From positions 1 through 45,154 of the forward strand of contig CAJQSV010000021.1 in assembly GCA_905616445.1 (NCBI GenBank): a stretch of 45,154 nt of DNA, read 5' to 3'. Below the pieces are notes generated by a model. That model ran no database searches. It was not told the DNA's origin and worked only from the letters and a program-made list of their open reading frames with translations. Each line of letters opens with the position of its first letter. Positions within the stretch are counted from its first letter, which is position 1. The stretch is from an uncultured Pelagibacteraceae bacterium. GTDB taxonomy: Bacteria > Pseudomonadota > Alphaproteobacteria > Pelagibacterales > Pelagibacteraceae. The position numbers were made by a program, and so were the translations under genes. Of the stretch, positions 1 to 9,044 are shown one piece after another.

Positions 1-2
1 CC

Positions 3-662
3 GCAATAGAAGAAGGCAGATCTATCGAAAAAAATTACAAAGAAGTAGCTTTAACTGCAATTATTAAACACACTACTAAAATTAAAAATGCAAGCCAGTT
101 TTTTTTAAAAGAGGGACCACTTGCTATTCTACCATTCCAAAAAAAAATATTTTCTATTGTGTGGAGTGTGAGCAGTGAATTTTTTGATATAAATAAAAAA
201 AAGATTAACAAAATTTTAGCTAAAAAACTTAGAGTATTACTTAAATCTAAAAGTATTAAAGATGTTGTAGATATTCAATCGTTTCCAATTAATTTAAATT
301 TAAAAACAAAATATTTTAAAAAAAATGTTCTTATTCTTGGAGATGGATTGCACACTGTCCACCCAATGGCCGGTCAAGGATTTAATTTAGTTTTAAGAGA
401 TATAAAAAAATTAAAAGAGTTAATTTCAAAAACATTAAAACTAGGCTTATTAATTAAAAATAGTTTTATCCTAAAAGATTTTTACAATGCAAGAAAACCT
501 GAAAATAATTTATTTGGTTTTGGAATAAATCTAACTAATATTTTTTTCAAAAATAAAAAAAATTTCCCCTCATTTAAAAAAAAAATACTCAACAATGTTA
601 GCAAATTTAGTTTTATAAAAAAAATAAGTCAGTCCTTATCTGATCGAGGAATTTTATTTTAA
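3..662 (+). CDS. UbiH/UbiF/COQ6-family FAD-dependent monooxygenase, C-terminal part (5' truncated by window edge)
   Basis: Frame open from base 3; GDGLHTVHPMAGQGFNLVLRD matches the conserved GDAAH.hPmaGQGlNlGl.D motif of the family. Confidence 0.9.
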   Translation, partial: AIEEGRSIEKNYKEVALTAIIKHTTKIKNASQFFLKEGPLAILPFQKKIFSIVWSVSSEFFDINKKKINKILAKKLRVLLKSKSIKDVVDIQSFPINLNLKTKYFKKNVLILGDGLHTVHPMAGQGFNLVLRDIKKLKELISKTLKLGLLIKNSFILKDFYNARKPENNLFGFGINLTNIFFKNKKNFPSFKKKILNNVSKFSFIKKISQSLSDRGILF

Positions 663-1295
663 TTATTGTAAGGTTATTTTGTCTGTATTTTTCTCGTATA
701 AATAAAATTCAATTATTTTGGACAAAACTTGAATTTTTGAATCAACATGGATAGACTCTAAAATCATTTGCTTTTCTTCATTTGAAATAGGAGCTATCAT
801 AGCTAAAGTATCAATTTTTTGATTTTCATCTAGTTTTTCAAATTCTGCCCAATTTAATAGCAACCCATTTTTTGTAAAAAATATTTTAGTTTTTTCATAT
901 ATTTCTTTAATTTTTCCTAACATTATTGTTTGTTTTTTTTCTAGTATTTGATCCTCTTTAAATTTTTCATAAGAGACTTCAAATTCTCTATAAATTTTAT
1001 CATTATTAATTTCTGAACTAATTTCAAAACGGCTTATACCAGTTAAATTTATAATCATGCGGCCGTCTTTAGTTTTCTTGTATTCTGTAATTTTACCAAG
1101 ACAGCCGACCGAATAAACATCGGCCGAACTACCTTTTGATTGTATCATCCCCATGTATTTATTTGATCTAATACAATCGTCTATTAAAGTTATATACCTA
1201 GGTTCAAAAATGTTTAAGGGTAAGTTAGTTTTCGGAAAGAAAATAACACCACTTAATGGAAATATAGGAATTATAGTAGGTAGATTTAATTTCAT
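663..1295 (-). CDS. LON N-terminal (substrate-binding) domain protein
   Basis: IIPIFPLSGVIFFPKTNLPLNIFEPRYITLIDDCI is typical of the LON N-domain; start moved to MKLNLPT rather than the longest ORF. Confidence 0.88.
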   Translation of the reverse strand: MKLNLPTIIPIFPLSGVIFFPKTNLPLNIFEPRYITLIDDCIRSNKYMGMIQSKGSSADVYSVGCLGKITEYKKTKDGRMIINLTGISRFEISSEINNDKIYREFEVSYEKFKEDQILEKKQTIMLGKIKEIYEKTKIFFTKNGLLLNWAEFEKLDENQKIDTLAMIAPISNEEKQMILESIHVDSKIQVLSKIIEFYLYEKNTDKITLQ

Positions 1296-1401
1296 AATAA
1301 TTAATTTATAATAGAAAAAACAACATAACCATAGTGACAATCTTGTTAAATTTATAGATGTTGACCTGCGTAAAATTAATGTAATATATTATTAAAATTT
1401 T

Positions 1402-1476
1402 GCGGGCATAGCTCAGTGGTAGAGCGTCTCGTTGCCAACGAGAAGGTCGAGGGTTCGAGCCCCTTTGCCCGCTCCA
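1402..1476 (+). tRNA. tRNA-Gly (anticodon GCC), CCA encoded
   Basis: Cloverleaf read by eye: acceptor gcgggca/tgcccgc, D-arm agctcagtggtagagc, anticodon arm ctcgttGCCaacgag, T-arm with ggttcgagcc, discriminator T then CCA. Confidence 0.97.
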
Positions 1477-1485
1477 TTTTAATAT

Positions 1486-1821
1486 ATGGACGAACTACAT
1501 AAAAAAAAATGTGTTTCCTGTGATGGAAGTACACCCCCTTTTGAAACGAGTGAAATCCATAAATATTTAAAAAAAGTTGATGGGTGGGATGTTTCAAGTG
1601 ATAGTGAAAAAAATTATTATCTAGAAAAAGATTTTAAATTCAAAAATTTTATTGAAAGTAAAGAATTTATAAATAGAGTTAGTTCAATTGCAGAGCTTGA
1701 AGGACACCATCCAGATATACATTTTGGTTGGGGCTATACTAAAATTAAAATCTTCACACATGCTATTAAAGGTTTAGCGGAAAGTGATTTCATACTAGCC
1801 GCTAAAATTGATCAGATTTAA
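1486..1821 (+). CDS. 4a-hydroxytetrahydrobiopterin dehydratase (pterin-4-alpha-carbinolamine dehydratase)
   Basis: GWDVSSDSEKNYYLEKDFKFKNF..AELEGHHPDIHFGWGYTKIKIFTHAIKGLAESDFILAAKID, canonical PCD motif (EGHHPD). Confidence 0.93.
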   Translation: MDELHKKKCVSCDGSTPPFETSEIHKYLKKVDGWDVSSDSEKNYYLEKDFKFKNFIESKEFINRVSSIAELEGHHPDIHFGWGYTKIKIFTHAIKGLAESDFILAAKIDQI

Positions 1822-3372
1822 TTAATGGTTAAAGTGTCTAATGTTAGTGAAGATCATTTTGGCTTTTGCTTTATTAACTACGTTTATAACTTCTTGATCT
1901 CTAATTGATCCTCCCGGTTGAACAAAAATTCTCACACCCGCTGCTATTAATGATTTTACTCCATCAGCAAAAGGAAAAAAAGCATCCGATGCTGCTATTG
2001 AATTTTTAATTTTGCTAGTCTGAAACTGTTTGGCTTTTTGTACGGCAATTCTGCAACTATCCAGGCGACTTGGTTGTCCTGCACCAATACCAATAGTTGA
2101 AAAATTATTTGTTAGTACTATTGCATTAGATTTGACGTATTTTGAAATGTTAAATGCGAATTCTATTTCTTTTAATTCTTTTAAAGTTGGTTTATTTTTT
2201 GTAACGTATTTTAAGTCCTTTTTATTAAAAATAGAATTATCTTTTTCTTGTATTAAAAAAGATCCATCAAAAGTTTTAATTGATGATTGATTTTTTTTCT
2301 TATATTTTGAGATATCTATTATTCTTAAATTTTTTTTTTTGTTTAAAACATTAAGTGCATCTTTCTCAAATCCTCTCGCTAAAATAACTTCTAAAAAGCT
2401 TTTATTTATCTCATCTGCAATTGTTTTGTTAATTTTAAAATTACAAGCTATGACTCCTCCAAAAGCACTAATAGGATCGCAAGCATATGCATTTTTAAAA
2501 GATACTAAAGGAACTTTATTGACAGAAACACCGCAAGGATTTGCATGCTTAACAATTACGGTGGCAGCAATATTTTTTAAAGAAAATAGAATTTCCAAAG
2601 AAGCAAAAATATCATTGTAATTATTATAGCTAAGTTCTTTACCACCCATTTGGTTTAAACCGAGCTCTTTGTCATTATAATTATTTATGTATATAGAACT
2701 TTTTTGATGTGGGTTTTCTCCATATCTTAATTGTTTAAATTTTCTTCCAAAAATAGTTTTTCTCTCAGGAAATTTAATATTTAATTTTTGATTAAACCAA
2801 TTAGCAATCATTGCATCATAATAAGCAGTTAGTCCGAAAGCTTTACTCGACATATACTCTCTAAAATTTAATGTTGTTTTACCTTTATTTTTATTAATCT
2901 CATTTATTAAATCAGAATAATCACTTTTACTTGTAATTATTAAAACATTTTTAAAATTTTTTGCAGCAGCTCTCACCATGGTAGGTCCACCAATATCGAT
3001 ATTCTCAATAATTTCTTTGTTATTTTTTGAATTAGTTACGATTTTTTGAAAAGGGTAAAAATTAACAACGATTAAATCTAATGAAGGAAATTTTTGCCTA
3101 CTCATTTCCTGGGTATGTTTTTTATTAGATCTATCATGAAGAATACCGGCGTGAATTTTTGGATGTAAAGTTTTAACACGCCCATCTAACATCTCTTTGA
3201 ATCCAGTGTACATAGACACTTCAGTACATGGATAACCCAGTTGTTTAATTGAGTTATAAGTTCCACCAGAGCTTATAATTTTAACTTTATATTTATTTAA
3301 GGTTTTTAGCACTATAGATAGATCTGTTTTATCCGATACTGATATTAAAGCTGTTTTTATTTTTTGCTTCAT
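1822..3372 (-). CDS. purH: Bifunctional phosphoribosylaminoimidazolecarboxamide formyltransferase/IMP cyclohydrolase
   Basis: TALISVSDKTDLS, SSGGTYNSI, DGRVKTLHPKIHAGIL, RYGENPHQ, KHANPCGV, full-length 516 aa. Confidence 0.98.
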   Translation of the reverse strand: MKQKIKTALISVSDKTDLSIVLKTLNKYKVKIISSGGTYNSIKQLGYPCTEVSMYTGFKEMLDGRVKTLHPKIHAGILHDRSNKKHTQEMSRQKFPSLDLIVVNFYPFQKIVTNSKNNKEIIENIDIGGPTMVRAAAKNFKNVLIITSKSDYSDLINEINKNKGKTTLNFREYMSSKAFGLTAYYDAMIANWFNQKLNIKFPERKTIFGRKFKQLRYGENPHQKSSIYINNYNDKELGLNQMGGKELSYNNYNDIFASLEILFSLKNIAATVIVKHANPCGVSVNKVPLVSFKNAYACDPISAFGGVIACNFKINKTIADEINKSFLEVILARGFEKDALNVLNKKKNLRIIDISKYKKKNQSSIKTFDGSFLIQEKDNSIFNKKDLKYVTKNKPTLKELKEIEFAFNISKYVKSNAIVLTNNFSTIGIGAGQPSRLDSCRIAVQKAKQFQTSKIKNSIAASDAFFPFADGVKSLIAAGVRIFVQPGGSIRDQEVINVVNKAKAKMIFTNIRHFNH

Positions 3373-3373
3373 T

Positions 3374-5029
3374 CTAATTATTTTTTTTTAACGCCCAGAT
3401 AATATTTTTATTTTCACTATTATTTAAAGATCCAGAAATAGTTATACAAAAATTATTAATTATTTGATTTCTACCTAAAAATATACTTTTTTCTAATATT
3501 AAATTGTCCCCACTAGTAGTAAAAATCAGTGATTTATTTTTATCGACTTGAATTAAAATTGAATTTTTTCCTATAGTTTGAACTGCATTAACGCCAGGAT
3601 AAAGATGAAATCTGATGCTATACATATTTAGCAGTTTTTTATTTTCGTCAGAAGAAATTAAGTTATCTTCCCCAAATAAGTTATTATTTTTTTTATCTAT
3701 TTTAATTATTCGTTGATGAATGTAGTTAAAGTTTTTTTCATAAGCATTATGTTTTGCTGAAAGAGTCATAAAATTAGCTGTATCATCAATATTCAGGTCA
3801 AAAACTTTAAATGTAGACGTTATAGCGGGGCCAAAGGCATCATTAACTAAACTATTTCTCTCAAACTTTACAACACAGGAATCATTAAGACACAATGTTG
3901 ATTGTGCAGAAGTAAGTCGACTAATGAACTCTACTTTTTTTGAAATTTTATTACCAAAGCCACAATTTGTTATTATTTTATTATTATCAATAAAATATTC
4001 AAACGATAAAGGACCAGACTGGTAATTTTTAGAATATTTCTTTTTAGGAGGAGAACCTACGTCAAAAAAAAGCAGATTCTTTTTTCCTCTTGCAATGTAA
4101 ACTTCATTAATTTTATTTATTATATTGTTTGATTTATATTCTAGTCCTGAAAGATATTCTAAATATCCATCTATTTTAAATTCACTAGCACCATTAAATA
4201 AAGGGTTTTTGTTTGTTGGAGTTTTTAGTGAATACAAACAATCAATTTGCTTATCAACAATGTCATCTAAATAATCGGGTATATATTTTTGTGCGTCTCT
4301 GCAACATTCCTTAATTAAAACTAGAAATTTTGAACACTGCACTAAGTCATAAATATTTCTATTTACAGGGCAACCATCGTTGTCAAAAAAATCTTCAACA
4401 GTTTTTTTTAGAACTTTGATACTAATTTCAAAATTGGAATTATATTCCTTAAAGACAAGCCCAGATAATATAATTGCTGAAATAATTTCTATTTTTTTTA
4501 CGGGGTTATTTTCATAATTTAAATTTTTTTTTAAGTGATTAATTTGCGTAACAATTGAACTAAAAAAAAATTGTTTAAAATTTTTGTCAGCATTATTTAA
4601 AATAATATCTGCATTAAGAATCCAGGCTAGAATTCTTTTGCTGATATTTGAATTATCCCAAGTTTTTTTTTTATACGTAATATTTTTTTTTATCCAAATA
4701 GATATTATTTGCTGAATAATCGACCCATCATTTTTTCGATTAATTAAATTTAACCAATAAAAACTATTAAGATCTTCCTCTTCTTTTTGAGATTCAAAGT
4801 CGACCCAAAAGGTATCAACATTTATTTTTGAAAGTTTAAATGCAAATATTTTCTGATTAATAAATGAAGAAAGAAGGAATGGATTCGGGTAAAAGTATAA
4901 TTGTTCAGGTAATTTTGTTTTTAAAGATTTATTATAATAATTTGTTGAAAAATAAATATTTTTTAAGAAACGTATTAAGATAATTTTTACTGCTAGAAAG
5001 TAAAAATAAACAGCCTTAAAACTAAACAT
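3374..5029 (-). CDS. Heparinase II/III family protein
   Basis: 551 aa; N-terminal WVDFESQKEEEDLNSFYWLNLINR, GCPVNRNIYDLVQCSKFL and C-terminal beta-rich half resemble the heparinase II/III-like family. Confidence 0.7.
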   Translation of the reverse strand: MFSFKAVYFYFLAVKIILIRFLKNIYFSTNYYNKSLKTKLPEQLYFYPNPFLLSSFINQKIFAFKLSKINVDTFWVDFESQKEEEDLNSFYWLNLINRKNDGSIIQQIISIWIKKNITYKKKTWDNSNISKRILAWILNADIILNNADKNFKQFFFSSIVTQINHLKKNLNYENNPVKKIEIISAIILSGLVFKEYNSNFEISIKVLKKTVEDFFDNDGCPVNRNIYDLVQCSKFLVLIKECCRDAQKYIPDYLDDIVDKQIDCLYSLKTPTNKNPLFNGASEFKIDGYLEYLSGLEYKSNNIINKINEVYIARGKKNLLFFDVGSPPKKKYSKNYQSGPLSFEYFIDNNKIITNCGFGNKISKKVEFISRLTSAQSTLCLNDSCVVKFERNSLVNDAFGPAITSTFKVFDLNIDDTANFMTLSAKHNAYEKNFNYIHQRIIKIDKKNNNLFGEDNLISSDENKKLLNMYSIRFHLYPGVNAVQTIGKNSILIQVDKNKSLIFTTSGDNLILEKSIFLGRNQIINNFCITISGSLNNSENKNIIWALKKNN

Positions 5030-5691
5030 TAATTGGATCTAAGTAATTGAATATTTTTTTCAAGATTACCATCGTGTTCTTTAAAAACCGTAGAACCAGA
5101 AACTAAAATATTAGCACCAAACTTCTTTGCTTCTTTACAATTATTAAAGTTAATACCGCCGTCAATTTCAATGTCAATATTAAGTTTTTTTTCATCAATT
5201 GTATTTCTTAACTTTTTCATTTTATCTAAAACTTCAGGCATGAATTTTTGGCCTCCAAAACCCGGCTCTACACTCATGATTAAGATTAAATCAATTTCAT
5301 TTAAATGATCTTCAACTAAATTTATTTGAGATTTAGGTTTTAATGAAATTCCAACTTTTTTTCCTAATTTTTTTATTAAGTTAATAGTTTCAGATACATT
5401 TTCTGTTGCCTCAGGGTGGAAAGTAATAATATCCGCACCCGCATCGGCAAAGGTTTTGATAAAATTATCAACCGGTGAAATCATTAAATGTACATCGAAG
5501 GTAAGTTTTGTAACTGGTCTTAATCGCTTAATAACCTCTGGGCCAATAGTAATATTAGGCACAAAATGTCCATCCATTACATCAATATGGATATAATCAG
5601 CTCCTGCTTTTTCAAGCGCTACAATTTCTTCACCTAATTTACTGAAATTAGCAGAAAGAATAGAAGGTGATATTTTAATTGCTGAGGCCAT
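5029..5691 (-). CDS. rpe: Ribulose-phosphate 3-epimerase
   Basis: KISPSILSANFSKLGEE, HIDVMDGHFVPNITIGP, MSVEPGFGGQKFMPEVLDK, IEIDGGIN. Confidence 0.98.
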   Translation of the reverse strand: MASAIKISPSILSANFSKLGEEIVALEKAGADYIHIDVMDGHFVPNITIGPEVIKRLRPVTKLTFDVHLMISPVDNFIKTFADAGADIITFHPEATENVSETINLIKKLGKKVGISLKPKSQINLVEDHLNEIDLILIMSVEPGFGGQKFMPEVLDKMKKLRNTIDEKKLNIDIEIDGGINFNNCKEAKKFGANILVSGSTVFKEHDGNLEKNIQLLRSN

Positions 5692-5738
5692 TTCTACTTA
5701 TATATTTTAAACTTTGATAATGTCAAAAAAATAGTTTG

Positions 5739-6074
5739 TTAGTAAAATAAACGATAAAGTTGTTTAGAAAAATCACTCTCTAGTGGAAACGCAAGCATTC
5801 CCCATACATCATATCCTAATAGATATGGCATAGCATAGAATCTAAAAAGATAGAAAAACCAAGCCACATAAAGTGCAATAAAACCACTAAATAAGAAACT
5901 GGGAGTAATAAATTTAAATAATTTTATTATTGGATCTGTGTATTTAACAAAAACTCTCATGAAGAAAAAAGTAGAGTCTTCTCTTTGAAAAATATTCATG
6001 AATGCTCTACCAATTAGAGTCCACATAATCATACCAAGTATATAATCTATAACAATTATCCAAGTAGGTATCAT
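5739..6074 (-). CDS. Small membrane protein, YggT-like sequence features
   Basis: 111 aa, hydrophobic; VFVKYTDPIIKLFKFITPSFL resembles the YggT 'TdPil+p.R.iiP' segment. Confidence 0.55.
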   Translation of the reverse strand: MIPTWIIVIDYILGMIMWTLIGRAFMNIFQREDSTFFFMRVFVKYTDPIIKLFKFITPSFLFSGFIALYVAWFFYLFRFYAMPYLLGYDVWGMLAFPLESDFSKQLYRLFY

Positions 6075-6105
6075 GAAGTTAAGATATCATTATTCAGGCA
6101 AAAAA

Positions 6106-6130
6106 AAAGGGGCGAAAAAATCGCCCCTTT
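6106..6130 (-). terminator. Rho-independent terminator of the symporter transcript
   Basis: Minus strand reads AAAGGGGCGA-TTTTT-TCGCCCCTTT followed by further T's: 10-bp GC-rich stem plus U-tract. Confidence 0.93.
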
Positions 6131-6148
6131 AATTTTTATATTTTATTA

Positions 6149-8005
6149 CTAGTGTTGTTTACCTAAAACAGCTTTGCCTGAAGGTATTCTACAGTCATCA
6201 ACCATTTTTTGAGTAGCAGCATCAGGTTCTTTAGTCATTAAACTAACTACAACCATTGTTACTAAACAAATTGGAGCACCGATCATTCCAAATCTTAAAT
6301 GATCTATGCCTAACCAAGGGTCATGAGCAACTCCCCAGATAGCAACAGAGAACTTAGGATAAACATACAATAAGTATACTAACCCTGAAGATATTCCTGC
6401 TAATATTCCGGCGATTGCACCTTCTCTAGTAGCTCTCTTCCACCATACACCTAGTACAAGTGGGAAGAATAGGCCTGACATTGCAAAGTCAAACGCCCAA
6501 GCAACCGAACCTAAGATACTTGTAAGCCTAAACGAAGCTATATAAGCACCTGCGGCACCGATTATTACTAGAAGTACACGAGCAACGATTAGTCTTTTTG
6601 CTGTATCAGCTTTTGGATCAATGATTTTGTAGTAAATATCATGTGATAAAGCATTTGATATCGCAAGTACTAATCCATCTGCAGTCGACATAGCGGCAGC
6701 CATACCACCAGCAAAAACAAGTCCTGAGATTACGAACGGTAGTCCCGCTACTTCTGGAGTAGCTAATACTACAACGTCACCTCTCATAAAGAACTCGTTT
6801 AACTGAAGCATGCCATCACCATTAAAGTCTGCGATGAACACTTGTTTAACTTCTGACCATCTTTGCACCCATTCTATAGCTTGGACATCGGCAATTGATT
6901 TACCGATAATTCCAGTCGCTAAGTTTGGATCCATCAAAGATAGTTTAGACAAAGTCGCTAACATAGGCGCTGAAGAGTAAAGCAAGAATATAAAGAATAG
7001 CGACCAAGCTACCGATCTTCTTGCTGACTTAACAGAAGGAGTTGTAAAGTATCTCATAAGAATATGAGGTAACGATGCAGTTCCGACCATCATACAAATC
7101 GCTAACGATAAGTATTTCCATACAGCCATTCCACCATCAGGCACTGCAGAGTGAGGTCCAGAGATATACTTCAATCCCCCTGGTACTCCTGCTGCTTTCA
7201 TGTCTGCGGCACTATTTTTAACTAGTCCAAATTGTTGTTCAAGTTCACCCAATCTCGCAACTTCATCACCTAGCATTAAGTGAGGGAATACTCCTCCACC
7301 AACTTTACTACTAATCCAGAAAACTGGCAGCAGGTAAGCGACGATTAATACGATATATTGTGCAACCTGTGTCCATGTTACGGCTCTCATTCCACCTAAC
7401 ATTGAACAGATTAAGATACTAATTAAACCAATCCAAACACCTAGTTCGAACGGAATACCTAGCGCTCTTGAAGCAATTGTTCCCGTAGCATTAATTTGTG
7501 CAGTTACATAAGTGAATGAAGCTATAAAAAGCACGAAAACAGAGCAAGCTCTTACGAGATTACCACCGTATCGTGTTCCGATAAAATCAGGAACTGTGTA
7601 ACAACCGAATTTTCTTAGGTATGGAGCTAATAGAGTTGCCACAAGCACATAACCACCTGTCCAACCTACTAAGAAGGCCATATATGTATAGCCACCAAAG
7701 TATACTCCACCCGCTAAGGCTACGAATGATGCACCTGACATCCAGTCAGCTGCAGTCGCCATCCCGTTAAATACGGTAGGCACCTGTCTTCCAGCAACAT
7801 AGTAAGCATCTACTTGGACGGTTCTTGATAAATAACCAATAAAGGCATAAATACCAACTGTAAAAACTACAAACATCACTCCGATGTTTTTAGCTGATAC
7901 TCCCGCTGATTCCGCAACAGCCATCAATATAATGAAAACTGCGAAACCTCCAGTGTAGAGGCCGTATATTTTTGGAAGATTTTGTATAAATCCACCTTTA
8001 AACAT
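6149..8005 (-). CDS. Sodium:solute symporter family protein (acetate/organic acid permease-like, large subunit)
   Basis: 618 aa multi-TM SSS protein (DAYYVAGRQVPTVFNGMATAADWMSGASF; AGGMAAAMSTADGLVLAISNALSHD), preceded by a DUF4212 gene. Confidence 0.93.
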   Translation of the reverse strand: MFKGGFIQNLPKIYGLYTGGFAVFIILMAVAESAGVSAKNIGVMFVVFTVGIYAFIGYLSRTVQVDAYYVAGRQVPTVFNGMATAADWMSGASFVALAGGVYFGGYTYMAFLVGWTGGYVLVATLLAPYLRKFGCYTVPDFIGTRYGGNLVRACSVFVLFIASFTYVTAQINATGTIASRALGIPFELGVWIGLISILICSMLGGMRAVTWTQVAQYIVLIVAYLLPVFWISSKVGGGVFPHLMLGDEVARLGELEQQFGLVKNSAADMKAAGVPGGLKYISGPHSAVPDGGMAVWKYLSLAICMMVGTASLPHILMRYFTTPSVKSARRSVAWSLFFIFLLYSSAPMLATLSKLSLMDPNLATGIIGKSIADVQAIEWVQRWSEVKQVFIADFNGDGMLQLNEFFMRGDVVVLATPEVAGLPFVISGLVFAGGMAAAMSTADGLVLAISNALSHDIYYKIIDPKADTAKRLIVARVLLVIIGAAGAYIASFRLTSILGSVAWAFDFAMSGLFFPLVLGVWWKRATREGAIAGILAGISSGLVYLLYVYPKFSVAIWGVAHDPWLGIDHLRFGMIGAPICLVTMVVVSLMTKEPDAATQKMVDDCRIPSGKAVLGKQH

Positions 8006-8262
8006 TAATCTTCCTCTCTTTCTGCGTATCCGAACTCTTCGTCAATACTTTCCTGTTTACCGGTACACCAGAATAATATTATTACAAAAGCAAGAAGTGA
8101 TCCTTGCGCTGTCATGTAATATGCTAATGGGTATCCTAGAAAAGACATTGTGTTTAGCTCTGAACCAAACATAAAAATTACTATTGAAAAGAAAAACCAA
8201 AGAGCCAATGTAACAAACATGTGGCTTCTAGTTTTTTCCCAATGTGCATCCTTATTTGACAT
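8005..8262 (-). CDS. DUF4212 sodium/substrate symporter small subunit
   Basis: WEKTRSHMFVTLALWFFFSIVIFMFGSELN..GYPLAYYMTAQGSLLAFVIILFWC, two TM helices; start abuts the symporter. Confidence 0.92.
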   Translation of the reverse strand: MSNKDAHWEKTRSHMFVTLALWFFFSIVIFMFGSELNTMSFLGYPLAYYMTAQGSLLAFVIILFWCTGKQESIDEEFGYAEREED

Positions 8263-8414
8263 ATTTTCCCCTTTGTTTTCTTTTATTTTACGTAAATCGT
8301 ATACTAATGTCGCAGATCATACCTATATCGCTAACAATTAAAAGCAAAAAAATCCTGCTAAAATTTTAATGAAATGCTATAAAGCTATATAAATTAGGCA
8401 TAATTTAATACAAC

Positions 8415-9044
8415 GTGAAATTGAATTTAAAAAATATAGTTAACACTCTACAGGATGTACGAAATTATGTTTTTCCTATAAAAAAAATTACAAATAAGTT
8501 TAGGAAAATTAGCACAAAAGAAGATTTAAGAAATTTTATCCAAGAAAGGTCTGCACATGTGACACAAACAACACTTTATGGGTATATCAAGACGAGAATA
8601 GGATCAAGATATGCCATGATGTTTGAAGATGAGGTTTTTTTAAAATCTATAAATTTAGCCAAGTGGAATATATATATGTCGGCGTTAACCGATTGTACGT
8701 TTTATGTTTTTTCATATTTAATTGATAAAAAAAATTTGAAACAAAACGATGCTTTAGAAATTTTTATAGAAATCATAAAGAATGAAAGAAGCAATGGTTT
8801 AGAGAACGAGCTTTTTGAGAATACAAAATTAGAATTTAACCAAAAATTAAAAGAAATTGATTGGAAAACGCATCATGAAAATAATCCATTTAAAAATAGT
8901 GGTTTATCGCTTTTTAAGTGGTCACCTATAGCTGAAAATTTAAAAGTTTTTGACAAAGAAATTGTTCTTAATTCTATAAAATTAAAATGGAATCTTGTAG
9001 AAAATGATTTTAAAAACTTAACTAAAAATCTTTCTTTTAATTAA
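8415..9044 (+). CDS. Conserved-looking protein of unknown function (GTG start)
   Basis: 209 aa uninterrupted ORF, sensible gene layout; family not recognised. Confidence 0.7.
   Translation: MKLNLKNIVNTLQDVRNYVFPIKKITNKFRKISTKEDLRNFIQERSAHVTQTTLYGYIKTRIGSRYAMMFEDEVFLKSINLAKWNIYMSALTDCTFYVFSYLIDKKNLKQNDALEIFIEIIKNERSNGLENELFENTKLEFNQKLKEIDWKTHHENNPFKNSGLSLFKWSPIAENLKVFDKEIVLNSIKLKWNLVENDFKNLTKNLSFN

Noticed and set aside
1376-1597. 73-aa minus-strand ORF (…MERAKGLEPSTFSLATRRSTTELCPQ…)
   Set aside because: It is the antisense translation of the tRNA-Gly gene; this kind of sequence is a common spurious ORF
2030-2620. Plus-strand ORFs 2030-2290 and 2339-2620
   Set aside because: Antisense to well-supported purH; no protein family signal
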